Assembly (NCBI GenBank): GCA_002398875.1
Contig: DHCC01000069.1
Span: 16,356 to 27,069 of the forward strand
Length of the DNA stretch: 10,714 bases
Reading direction: 5' to 3'
From: Bacteroidales bacterium UBA4912
GTDB taxonomy: Bacteria; Bacteroidota; Bacteroidia; Bacteroidales; Dysgonomonadaceae
Position 1 is the first letter of the stretch; the number at the start of each line of letters is the position of its first letter. The notes beneath the pieces were generated by a model. That model was not told the DNA's origin. It made no database searches and saw only the letters and a program-made list of their open reading frames with translations. Shown here in pieces: positions 1-7,220 of the stretch. The position numbers and the translations under genes are program-made.

Positions 1-1581
1 GTAACCTCATTCGGTTTCAGTCTGCCCAAACAGCATCTGTCTGCCGAAAACCTGGCAATATTGCTTCAGGGAATAGCTCCCGACAAAGTAGAACTAAACT
101 TCAGAACCTGTATTTCACGTACCGTTGATCTTGCAAAACTGGTGGTGGATTACATCAAAGGGCAAAACCTTGATGTTATGAAATGCTTTGGATCTGTTGA
201 GTTCGACCCATTCAGGAAAATACTGAAAAAGGGAGTAGATGAACCAAACTGGGCAGAAAAAGCAGTGGAAATAGTAAATATTACCGCTCCTCTTCCACGT
301 TACCGTTCAATAATCGTAACAGGCAACATGATGAATGATGCCGGTGCCTACAGCTATCAGGAGCTTGGATATAGTCTGTCATACGGTAACCAGGTATTAT
401 CCAAATTAATCGAAAATGGAGTTGATCCTTCAACAGCTGCAAAGAAAATCAAGTTCAAATTTGGTGTAGGATCAAACTACTTCATGGAGATAGCCAAATT
501 CCGCGCAGCCCGATGGCTGTGGGCAGAGGTTGTAAATGCATACAAACCGCCTTGTCCCCACGACTGCGACAACAAGGCTGATGACGGCACTTGCCGCTGT
601 GCAGCAAAAATGAATATCCACGCAATCACATCAAAATTCAATCAGTCGCTGTACGACCCCTATGTCAACATGCTGCGTACACAGACAGAAGCCATGTCAG
701 CTACCCTGGGCTCAGTTGATTCACTAACCGTACGTCCTTTCGACGAGGCTTTTGAAACACCCACAGAGTTCGCGGAACGTATAGCAGTAAACCAGCAACT
801 GTTATTAAAAGAAGAAGCACACTTTGATAAAGTTACCGATCCTTCCTCAGGTTCATATTATATCGAGACACTCACCAACTCACTCGCTGAACAGGCATGG
901 AAGCTTTTCCTTGAGACAGAAGAAGCCGGTTTCTATAATTCACTTAAATCAGGTGCAGTACAGGATGCAATAAACAAATCTGCCGACGAACGTTTCAATG
1001 CACTTGCCAATCGTAAAGAGATTTTGCTGGGTACCAACCAGTATCCAAATTTCAGCGAAACGATGAGCGATAAGATAAATGATAGCGCAGCAAGCAGAGG
1101 TTGCGGATGTGGTGATTCTGACACGCAGACGCCATTGAAGAAGCTAAACAAAAACAGGCTTGCCGATCAGTTCAATGAGCTCAGACTTGCTACTGAAAAC
1201 AGCGGCAAACGTCCAAAAGTATTCATGCTCACAATAGGCAACCTTGCAATGCGCCTGGCTCGTTCTCAGTTTTCCAGCAACTTCTTTGCAAGTGCAGGTT
1301 ATGAAATTATAGATAATCTCGGATTCAAAACAGTTGAAGAAGGAGTCAATGCTGCAAAAGAAAACGGAGCAGATGTAATCGTACTCTGTTCAAGTGATGA
1401 TGAATACCCCCAGTTTGCTCCCGAAGCTTATGAAATGCTAAAGGAGAGCAACAAACTGTTAGTTATAGCCGGTGCGCCTGCTTGTATGGATGAGCTCAAA
1501 GCTCAGGGAATAGAGCATTTTATTAATGTTAAGAGCAATGTTCTCGAGACACTAAAGATGTTTAATGATAAGCTGTTATAA
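1..1581 (+). CDS. mutA: Methylmalonyl-CoA mutase small (beta) subunit, 5' partial
   Basis: The frame is open from base 1, so the gene starts upstream of the window; 526 residues are visible and roughly 100 N-terminal ones are missing compared with the usual length of about 620. The small subunit pairs with MutB to form the cytoplasmic adenosylcobalamin enzyme interconverting methylmalonyl-CoA and succinyl-CoA. The visible part begins inside the TIM barrel. Family-typical stretches include YSYQELGYSL, the NYFMEIAKFRAARWLWAEV segment, RTQTEAMSATLGSVDSLTV and DPSSGSYYIETLT. The C-terminal ~120 residues form a flavodoxin-like cobalamin-domain fold, but the DxHxxG loop is replaced by TIGNLAMRLARS, so it cannot bind B12 through the lower-axial His, as is normal for this subunit. 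Two cysteine-rich patches are present: CPHDC with CRC (553-600) and GCGCG (1102-1113). The next gene follows after 40 nt on the same strand, so co-transcription is likely. Confidence 0.96.
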   Translation, partial: VTSFGFSLPKQHLSAENLAILLQGIAPDKVELNFRTCISRTVDLAKLVVDYIKGQNLDVMKCFGSVEFDPFRKILKKGVDEPNWAEKAVEIVNITAPLPRYRSIIVTGNMMNDAGAYSYQELGYSLSYGNQVLSKLIENGVDPSTAAKKIKFKFGVGSNYFMEIAKFRAARWLWAEVVNAYKPPCPHDCDNKADDGTCRCAAKMNIHAITSKFNQSLYDPYVNMLRTQTEAMSATLGSVDSLTVRPFDEAFETPTEFAERIAVNQQLLLKEEAHFDKVTDPSSGSYYIETLTNSLAEQAWKLFLETEEAGFYNSLKSGAVQDAINKSADERFNALANRKEILLGTNQYPNFSETMSDKINDSAASRGCGCGDSDTQTPLKKLNKNRLADQFNELRLATENSGKRPKVFMLTIGNLAMRLARSQFSSNFFASAGYEIIDNLGFKTVEEGVNAAKENGADVIVLCSSDDEYPQFAPEAYEMLKESNKLLVIAGAPACMDELKAQGIEHFINVKSNVLETLKMFNDKLL

Positions 1582-1621
1582 ATAGAAACTAATAATTCTG
1601 CGTACTGCAATAATTAAGATT

Positions 1622-2533
1622 ATGGATGGTAAAGGCAAATTGAAGAACTGGATTATTGTATCACAACCCTGGGCATTTCCAGCATCAGGGAGTGCTGCTC
1701 TAATGGCAATCTCTTATGTTTTCTATCTCTATAAGACAGGAGCAGTTGCAGAATCCAACTGGTTATTCGGAATAATCGGACTACTAGGTGCAGTCATCTT
1801 CCAGATGTCAGGAAACCTGATGAATGAATATCAGGATTTCAAACACGGGGTAGATGTAAAAGAGAAGACAGGTCCGCCGCGACTTCTGGTCGAAGGTGTA
1901 TTCCAGCCCAAAACAATCTTCCTTTATAGCATAAGCGTTCTTGCGGTGGGAGTGGCAATAGGCATTTATCTTACAATCAATACCGGATGGCCTTTAATTA
2001 TTATCGGCGGCTTCGGTATCATAAGTGCCATGCTGTATCACAAATTCAAGTATATCGCTCTTGGCGACCTGCTGATATTTGTTACATACGGGTTATCTAT
2101 CCCCCTAGGAATTGCGTTTGTTATGACCGGTCAGCTGATATGGACAATACTGCTTGTCAGCATACCCGTAGGATTGCTTGAGGTTGCCATTTTGCACGCA
2201 AACAATACACGCGACATAAAAGAAGACAAAGCAGCAGGCATCAAAACGCAAGCGATGATATTAGGACTGGAAGGTGCACAAGTTACCTACCAGACACTAT
2301 TACTTGCAGCCTACCTGCTTATTGCAATCCTTGTGTCGGTTGATTTGCTTCATCCTATAACTTTTCTTACGCTGATAAGCTTCCCGCTTGCAATCAGAAA
2401 TATTAAAAAGATGAAAATGGCTCAGCATAATGATTTCACTCCAATACAGTATTTGGATGGTCAGACAGCAAAACTGCTTCTTCTTTTTGTTTTTCTGCTC
2501 TCAGCGGCAAACTTCATAGCTCCGTTTGTATAA
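1622..2533 (+). CDS. UbiA-family prenyltransferase, MenA-like
   Basis: A 303-residue polytopic membrane protein with about eight or nine hydrophobic helices. Both Asp-rich motifs of UbiA prenyltransferases are present: N68-E-Y-Q-D72 followed by GVD (D78) in the first, and NNTRDIKEDKAAG (residues 194-206) in the second. These bind the Mg-diphosphate of the polyprenyl donor. The second motif and the segment KYIALGDLLIFVTYGLSIPLG (split around residues 143-163) resemble MenA, which prenylates 1,4-dihydroxy-2-naphthoate in menaquinone synthesis; the precise acceptor is inferred, not shown. The length matches MenA-type proteins (about 300 residues). The ATG at 1622 is chosen because it gives a short basic N-terminus before the first helix. 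The gene lies 40 nt after mutA and 59 nt before mutB with no visible terminator, so it probably belongs to the same transcript. An alternative is another UbiA-superfamily aromatic prenyltransferase. Confidence 0.85.
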   Translation: MDGKGKLKNWIIVSQPWAFPASGSAALMAISYVFYLYKTGAVAESNWLFGIIGLLGAVIFQMSGNLMNEYQDFKHGVDVKEKTGPPRLLVEGVFQPKTIFLYSISVLAVGVAIGIYLTINTGWPLIIIGGFGIISAMLYHKFKYIALGDLLIFVTYGLSIPLGIAFVMTGQLIWTILLVSIPVGLLEVAILHANNTRDIKEDKAAGIKTQAMILGLEGAQVTYQTLLLAAYLLIAILVSVDLLHPITFLTLISFPLAIRNIKKMKMAQHNDFTPIQYLDGQTAKLLLLFVFLLSAANFIAPFV

Positions 2534-2592
2534 CCGCCAGATTAGTTGCTATTTAAAAATAAAATAAAAAAACAAACATTAGTCTAAATAAT

Positions 2593-4740
2593 ATGAAACC
2601 TAATTTTAAGGAAATAGACATTAAGTCAGCCGGATTTTATAAGTCAGATGTTGACGAATGGGCTGAAAAAAATGAAATAAAAGCCGATTGGCATACACCT
2701 GAACAGATACCCGTGAAACCGGTATATACCAAAGAAGACCTTGAGGTAATGGAGCATCTGGGCTATGCTGCAGGTATACCTCCCTTTCTTCGCGGACCTT
2801 ATTCCACGATGTATGTTATGCGTCCATGGACAATCCGCCAGTATGCAGGCTTCTCCACAGCCGAAGAGTCAAACGCATTCTACCGTCGTAACCTTGCATC
2901 AGGACAAAAAGGACTCTCTGTTGCATTCGACCTTCCCACCCACCGCGGTTATGATGCCGACAACGAGAGGGTAGTGGGAGACGTTGGTAAAGCAGGTGTA
3001 TCAATCTCATCTGTTGAGGATATGAAGATACTTTTCGACGGTATCCCGTTGAATAAGATGTCAGTGTCCATGACTATGAATGGTGCAGTTCTTCCCATTC
3101 TTGCATTCTATATTGTAGCAGCTCAGGAGCAGGGTGCCAATCTTGATGAGATGGCTGGTACAATTCAGAACGATATCCTAAAGGAGTTCATGGTTCGAAA
3201 CACCTATATCTATCCGCCAGAATTCTCGATGAAGATTATCGCAGATATTTTTGAATTTACATCACAGAAGATGCCTAAGTTCAATTCTATCTCCATTTCT
3301 GGATATCACATGCAGGAAGCGGGCGCTACAGCAGATATCGAGCTGGCATACACACTTGCTGACGGTATAGAGTATCTGCGTGCCGGAATGAATGCAGGTA
3401 TCCCTGTAGATAAATTTGCGCCGCGACTCTCATTCTTCTGGGGTATCGGAATGAACCATTTCATGGAGATTGCAAAGATGAGAGCAGCACGCTTGCTGTG
3501 GGCAAAGATCCTGAAAAGTTTAGGTGCTGAAAATCCCAAATCAATGGCTTTGCGCACACACTCGCAAACATCAGGCTGGTCGCTAACAGAGCAGGATCCG
3601 TTTAATAATGTCGGCCGCACCGCCGTTGAAGCAATGGCTGCAGCACTCGGTCACACACAATCACTGCACACAAACGCTCTTGATGAGGCAATTGCTCTGC
3701 CAACCGATTTCTCTGCACGTATTGCAAGAAATACACAGATCTATCTTCAGGAAGAGACATACATCACTAAGCAGGTAGACCCATGGGCAGGTTCATATTA
3801 TGTTGAATCACTCACTCAGGAACTGGTAGATAAAGCATGGAACCTGATTCAGGAGATCGAGAAGCTTGGCGGTATGGCTAAAGCTATTGAAACCGGAATT
3901 CCCAAAATGCGTATCGAGGAAGCTGCGGCACGCACACAAGCAAGAATCGATTCAGGAGTACAGGCTATTATCGGTGTTAATAAATATCGTCTCGATCACG
4001 AAGATCCTATCGATATCCTTGATATTGATAATACTGAAGTGAGGAAGCAGCAGGTAGAACGGCTTACAAAACTAAAAGCAGAGCGTGATAACGAAGCAGT
4101 TCAAAAAGCACTTGATGCAATCACAAAATGCGTGGAAACCAAAGAAGGGAACCTCCTTGAGCTTTCAGTTGAGGCAGCAAGAGTACGCGCCACATTAGGT
4201 GAGATCTCGGATGCCTGCGAAAAAGTAGTCGGACGTTATAATGCAGTAATCAGAACAATTTCAGGAGTGTATTCATCAGAATCAAAAGGAGATGCAACGC
4301 TTGAAGAGGCTCGTGCACTCACAGATAAGTTTGCCTCACAAGAAGGGCGCAGACCAAGAATTATGGTAGCCAAAATGGGGCAGGACGGACACGACCGCGG
4401 CGCTAAAGTTGTAGCAACAGGTTATGCCGACTGTGGTTTCGATGTTGATATGGGACCACTATTCCAAACACCCGAAGAGGCAGCCCGTCAGGCAGTAGAG
4501 AACGACGTGCATGTACTTGGAGTATCATCCCTTGCAGCAGGTCACAAAACACTAGTGCCGTTGGTAATTGATGAACTCAAAAGACTTGGAAGACCTGACA
4601 TAGCTGTAATCGTAGGAGGAGTTATCCCAGCACAGGATTATGATTTCCTTTATAAGGCAGGAGTAGCGGCAATATTTGGTCCGGGTACTCGTGTTACTAA
4701 ATCAGCTGTTGACATTATGCACATCCTTATGGATGAATGA
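2593..4740 (+). CDS. mutB: Methylmalonyl-CoA mutase large (alpha) subunit
   Basis: The complete catalytic subunit, 715 residues, which is full family length. It carries out the AdoCbl-dependent carbon-skeleton rearrangement of (R)-methylmalonyl-CoA and succinyl-CoA in the cytoplasm. The N-terminal part (about 1-560) is the substrate-binding TIM barrel, with RGPYSTMY containing the catalytic Tyr (Y74, equivalent to Y89 of the Propionibacterium enzyme), RPWTIRQYAGFSTAEESNAF, and SISGYHMQEAGATADIELAY containing the catalytic His (H239). The C-terminal part (about 585-715) is the cobalamin domain, with D598-G-H600-D-R-G603, the DxHxxG base-off/His-on motif, then the conserved GVSSLAAGHKTLVP and IVGGVIPAQDYDFL segments. 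All key residues seen are intact, so this is a functional enzyme by sequence. It follows the prenyltransferase by 59 nt, and a hairpin lies directly after the stop. Confidence 0.98.
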   Translation: MKPNFKEIDIKSAGFYKSDVDEWAEKNEIKADWHTPEQIPVKPVYTKEDLEVMEHLGYAAGIPPFLRGPYSTMYVMRPWTIRQYAGFSTAEESNAFYRRNLASGQKGLSVAFDLPTHRGYDADNERVVGDVGKAGVSISSVEDMKILFDGIPLNKMSVSMTMNGAVLPILAFYIVAAQEQGANLDEMAGTIQNDILKEFMVRNTYIYPPEFSMKIIADIFEFTSQKMPKFNSISISGYHMQEAGATADIELAYTLADGIEYLRAGMNAGIPVDKFAPRLSFFWGIGMNHFMEIAKMRAARLLWAKILKSLGAENPKSMALRTHSQTSGWSLTEQDPFNNVGRTAVEAMAAALGHTQSLHTNALDEAIALPTDFSARIARNTQIYLQEETYITKQVDPWAGSYYVESLTQELVDKAWNLIQEIEKLGGMAKAIETGIPKMRIEEAAARTQARIDSGVQAIIGVNKYRLDHEDPIDILDIDNTEVRKQQVERLTKLKAERDNEAVQKALDAITKCVETKEGNLLELSVEAARVRATLGEISDACEKVVGRYNAVIRTISGVYSSESKGDATLEEARALTDKFASQEGRRPRIMVAKMGQDGHDRGAKVVATGYADCGFDVDMGPLFQTPEEAARQAVENDVHVLGVSSLAAGHKTLVPLVIDELKRLGRPDIAVIVGGVIPAQDYDFLYKAGVAAIFGPGTRVTKSAVDIMHILMDE

Positions 4741-4741
4741 T

Positions 4742-4803
4742 GAAAATCTATATTCCGCTTTCGGCTTACTCTTATTCAGAGGGTTTGTCGAAAGCGGATT
4801 TTC
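4742..4803. terminator. Bidirectional hairpin terminator between mutB and the convergent DUF6266 gene
   Basis: TCCGCTTTCG at 4754-4763 pairs perfectly with CGAAAGCGGA at 4789-4798 (10 bp, 25-nt loop). Flanking GAAAAT (4742-4747) and ATTTTC (4798-4803) supply A/T tracts on both sides, so the element could act in both directions. It starts 1 nt after the mutB stop and ends 1 nt before the end of the convergent gene, the expected place for a shared terminator. The loop is longer than in a textbook terminator and the U-tract is short. Confidence 0.7.
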
Positions 4804-4804
4804 A

Positions 4805-5440
4805 TTAAATTTTAAAACAGCCGCAATAGATACTATCTGAAACCACAGACCCGTCTGCTTTCTTAAATGCAATGTAGGTTTCGATAGAATCTCCATTCCA
4901 GTCATCAGGAAATTTGATTTTCGTTGCTGAACTACTCCTTTTTCCAGCGTTTATATCATGAACAGCAATTTCTTTGTCAGAGTTGTAAACAATTACCATT
5001 ACCTGATCATCATTTCCCGCATTATCCTTAGGTACCGGATTCCAGGTGAATTGAACTCCTTCTTCAGTTATATCAACATTTATTCCTTTAGCAGGATTTA
5101 ACGAACCTTTTGAAACAAGAATATTAGGGAAGTCAAGCTCCACACCTTCGCCATTAACCTTAATACCATTCAAAATATTGTATGACATTGCAGCATTGAA
5201 AGCACTTTGTCCATCAACTGCCTGATCTTTAAAACCAATTCTAATCAATGGAGTGATTGTTCTTAGAAAATTCTGCGTTAACTTAAATGCACCTCGTTGT
5301 TTAGTCTGACCTTTAGACCTCGGGTTAGTCATCTTCGCGGGGCGACTTTTAATATACTCCACACCTCTGCATGATGAACCAACCACATTACCCACTTTTC
5401 CTGTAAATCCTCCAAAAATTCCATTTTTCAACTTACCCAT
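4805..5440 (-). CDS. DUF6266-like protein, function unknown
   Basis: A 211-residue protein that I recognise as the Bacteroidota DUF6266 type from its N-terminus: MGKLKNGIFGGFTGKVGNVV, then GSSCRGVEYIKSRP, then NPRSKGQTKQRGAF. The first ~60 residues are glycine-rich and strongly basic. The C-terminal half (about 120-211) reads like a beta-sandwich, with alternating strands (VQFTWNPV, DQVMVIVYNS, ETYIAFKKADG) and the closing SDSIYCG motif typical of the family. There is no signal peptide or membrane segment. No function is established for the family to my knowledge. The ATG at 5440 gives the conserved MGK start. The gene stands alone: convergent to mutB across a terminator, divergent from the ASCH-like gene, with a 390-nt spacer upstream that holds an 11-nt repeat array. 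Family assignment is from memory of the N-terminal pattern. Confidence 0.8.
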   Translation of the reverse strand: MGKLKNGIFGGFTGKVGNVVGSSCRGVEYIKSRPAKMTNPRSKGQTKQRGAFKLTQNFLRTITPLIRIGFKDQAVDGQSAFNAAMSYNILNGIKVNGEGVELDFPNILVSKGSLNPAKGINVDITEEGVQFTWNPVPKDNAGNDDQVMVIVYNSDKEIAVHDINAGKRSSSATKIKFPDDWNGDSIETYIAFKKADGSVVSDSIYCGCFKI

Positions 5441-5830
5441 TATTATGATATTTTAATTAAAACTGATGTTCGCAAGTTAACAAATGTTTTTAATAAAAGC
5501 AAGTTTTTGACAGTGAATATACAATACCAAAATTTGAAAAACTACTAACCAGGCTCTAACCAACTCCTAATTTATATAAGGGATATTAGGAGTTTGTTAG
5601 GAGTTAATTAGGAGTTAGTTAGAGTTAAGTATGATTTAGTTTCATATTATTGTCTTCATCAATTCCGTTTTAGGGTATAAAGCAACTGTTGGATATTAAT
5701 ATAAATTAGGATATGTGGATTGTGCTTTTATAAATTAAATTTTTTCTTAGAAATATATATGGAATTTTACTTATTTATTTATTTTTGACTTTCAAACACC
5801 TGAAATATTATAAATTTAATAAGAAAATAA
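5441..5830. other. 390-nt divergent intergenic region with repeat array
   Basis: A very A/T-rich spacer between the DUF6266 gene (-) and the ASCH-like gene (+). It contains the 11-nt inverted array described separately (5540-5627). A -7-like TATTTTTG stands at 5780-5787 on the + strand, placing a possible start site about 37 nt before the ASCH-like gene, but I see no TTTG at the expected 19-21 nt upstream. No ORF, tRNA or clear terminator is visible in the rest. Confidence 0.6.
5540..5627. repeat. 11-nt-period iteron-like array forming a long inverted repeat
   Basis: The right half has TTAGGAGTT at 5586-5594, 5597-5605 and 5608-5616 plus the degenerate TTAGAGTT at 5619-5626, at exact 11-nt spacing. 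The left half has the reverse complement in the same 11-nt phase: AACTACTAA (5540-5548), AGGCTCTAA (5551-5559) and AACTCCTAA (5562-5570). The outer units pair: 5554-5572 is complementary to 5606-5624 over 19 nt with one C-A mismatch, leaving a 33-nt loop. The period is close to one helical turn. It could be a protein-binding array, a cruciform or hairpin, or a dispersed family repeat; the sequence alone does not decide. Confidence 0.85.
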
Positions 5831-6256
5831 ATGGACCATGTTGTATATCTTGATCACAAAGCCAAAGAGTTAGATTTACTTGAAAAGGGAGTTAAAACTA
5901 TGATTATTCGAGGAGCTATGGGACGTAAAATACCCTATAGAAAAGTTGAAAAAGGTGATTGGCTTTATTTTATTGAAAACATGGGTGATGGATTGATTAA
6001 AGCTGTCGCCGAAGTCTCAGATGTTTTCAATTCAGAACAAATGACCAGAGAAGAGTCTGTAAAATTTGTTGATGAAAATCAGAAGCTTTTACGCTTGGAT
6101 AAAAAATTGTATTCACGTTTTGCAGGGAAAAGGTATATTGTTTTGATAAGAGTAAAAAATTTTAAAATCATAGACAGTTTCCGGATTGACAGAAGTAAAT
6201 ATGGGAATATGGATGATTGGTTGCCTGTTGGTGAAATTCAGAGTGTGAAAATTTAA
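5831..6256 (+). CDS. Small PUA/ASCH-like domain protein
   Basis: A 141-residue soluble protein without signal or membrane segment. The layout suits an ASCH/PUA-like fold: an N-terminal segment with KGVKTMIIRG (19-28), then VEKGDWLYFIEN containing the GD turn (42-43), then IKAVAEVSDVF (56-66), a helical middle, the strand YIVLIRVKNFKII (102-114), and a conserved-looking tail with YGNMDDWLPVG (124-134). ASCH domains are small nucleic-acid-related beta-barrels; whether this one binds RNA, DNA or a modified nucleotide cannot be said. The gene is more A/T-rich than mutAB. It lies only 7 nt before the lipoprotein hydrolase gene, so the two are probably co-transcribed, although their products would act in different compartments. 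Family assignment rests on motif layout only. Confidence 0.65.
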   Translation: MDHVVYLDHKAKELDLLEKGVKTMIIRGAMGRKIPYRKVEKGDWLYFIENMGDGLIKAVAEVSDVFNSEQMTREESVKFVDENQKLLRLDKKLYSRFAGKRYIVLIRVKNFKIIDSFRIDRSKYGNMDDWLPVGEIQSVKI

Positions 6257-6263
6257 TATAGGT

Positions 6264-7220
6264 ATGAAAAATATACTTTTCGTATCACTACTTATTATAT
6301 TGATGTCTGGGTGTAACAAGTCTATTAACGGAGAAGTAATATTTGTTGAACCTGATTTGGATGACCTATTCAACTATCCATACTTTTTATTTATCCCTAA
6401 TGGTGTTTCTGAAGACAAAATGAATTATCTGATTATTGAACCTAATAATTCAGGTTTTGCAGATGACGACCTGCATAAACATAAGGAAAAAGCTAAAAGA
6501 ATAGCGACACTAGATTATTATCTTGGAAATTGGATTGCAAGGAAACTTACGTATCCACTTATCGTTCCTGTGTTTCCACGTACTGAATCTGATTGGAAAA
6601 CATACACTCATGCTTTAGACCGTGATGTGATGTTACAAAAGGGTAATTCGCTTGAACGATTGGATAATCAACTTATAAATATGTGTTTGGATGCTGAGGG
6701 AAAATTGAAGGAGAGAAATGTTAAAATTGAAAACAGATATATACTTACCGGTTTCTCAGCTTCAGGAACATTCGTAAACAGATTTACACTTCTACATCCG
6801 GATAAAGTACAGGTAGCAGCTGCTGGAGGATTAAATGGTTTATTAATGCTACCCATGGATAGCCTGGAAAATGAACCATTGAGATATCCCATTGGAACGG
6901 GAGATTTAATACAAATAACAGGTAGCGATTTTCTTAGAGACCAATTTTTTAATACTCCTCAGTTTTATTTTATGGGTGAACTAGATGATAATGATGCTGT
7001 TCCTTATGATGATGCATTTGACCTGGAAGAAAGAGATCAGATTTTTAGACTATTAGGTGAACAAATGATACCGGCAAGATGGGTGAAGTGCATTGATATA
7101 TATAACGAAAGTAATGTAAATACACTATTTAAGACCTACAAGAATGTTGGTCATGAGCATCCGGAGGTTGTGAAGAATGATATCTTAGACTTCTTGTTGC
7201 TTAACACGAATTTAAACTGA
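6264..7220 (+). CDS. Lipoprotein alpha/beta-hydrolase (esterase-like)
   Basis: A 318-residue protein with a signal peptide of type II: KN at the start, a hydrophobic core (4-14), and the lipobox L-M-S-G-C17, so the mature protein is lipid-anchored in the envelope. The alpha/beta-hydrolase fold is shown by the nucleophile elbow G163-F-S165-A-S-G (Ser165 the likely nucleophile). An acidic cluster, GELDDND (238-244), follows a strand and is the likely source of the acid, and a His near the C-terminus lies in NVGHEHP (H297 or H299). This gives a plausible Ser-Asp-His triad. The segment before the elbow (YPLIVPVFPRTESDW, 97-111) resembles PHB-depolymerase/feruloyl-esterase-like relatives, but the substrate is unknown. 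The start 7 nt after the ASCH-like gene gives the correct signal peptide. The last 9 nt overlap tail-to-tail with the LytTR gene on the other strand. Confidence 0.82.
   Translation: MKNILFVSLLIILMSGCNKSINGEVIFVEPDLDDLFNYPYFLFIPNGVSEDKMNYLIIEPNNSGFADDDLHKHKEKAKRIATLDYYLGNWIARKLTYPLIVPVFPRTESDWKTYTHALDRDVMLQKGNSLERLDNQLINMCLDAEGKLKERNVKIENRYILTGFSASGTFVNRFTLLHPDKVQVAAAGGLNGLLMLPMDSLENEPLRYPIGTGDLIQITGSDFLRDQFFNTPQFYFMGELDDNDAVPYDDAFDLEERDQIFRLLGEQMIPARWVKCIDIYNESNVNTLFKTYKNVGHEHPEVVKNDILDFLLLNTNLN

Noticed and set aside
933..1151. 72-codon frame on the minus strand inside mutA
   Set aside because: It lies wholly within the well-supported mutA coding region, has low-complexity hydrophobic content and no recognisable domain.
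1..1581. MutA interpreted as a broken mutase because it lacks DxHxxG
   Set aside because: Loss of the cobalamin His motif is normal for the small subunit; the frame is intact and MutB carries the motif.
2534..2592. Separate promoter for mutB in the gap after the prenyltransferase
   Set aside because: A TTTG at 2525-2528 is present, but the position for the -7 box reads TATTTAAA, which misses half of the TAnnTTTG consensus.
3306..3620. 104-codon frame on the minus strand inside mutB
   Set aside because: Shadow of the conserved mutB barrel region; its composition reflects the codons of the opposite strand.
1..4740. Cobalamin riboswitch controlling the mutase genes
   Set aside because: The mutA leader is outside the window, and neither internal gap (40 and 59 nt) is long enough to hold a B12 riboswitch.
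4702..4905. 67-codon minus-strand frame across the mutB end and the terminator
   Set aside because: It overlaps the mutB 3' end, the hairpin and the DUF6266 gene in a different frame, with no domain signature.
5540..5627. CRISPR array
   Set aside because: The units are only 9-11 nt, contiguous, and change orientation in the middle; there are no spacers of uniform 30-40 nt and no cas genes.
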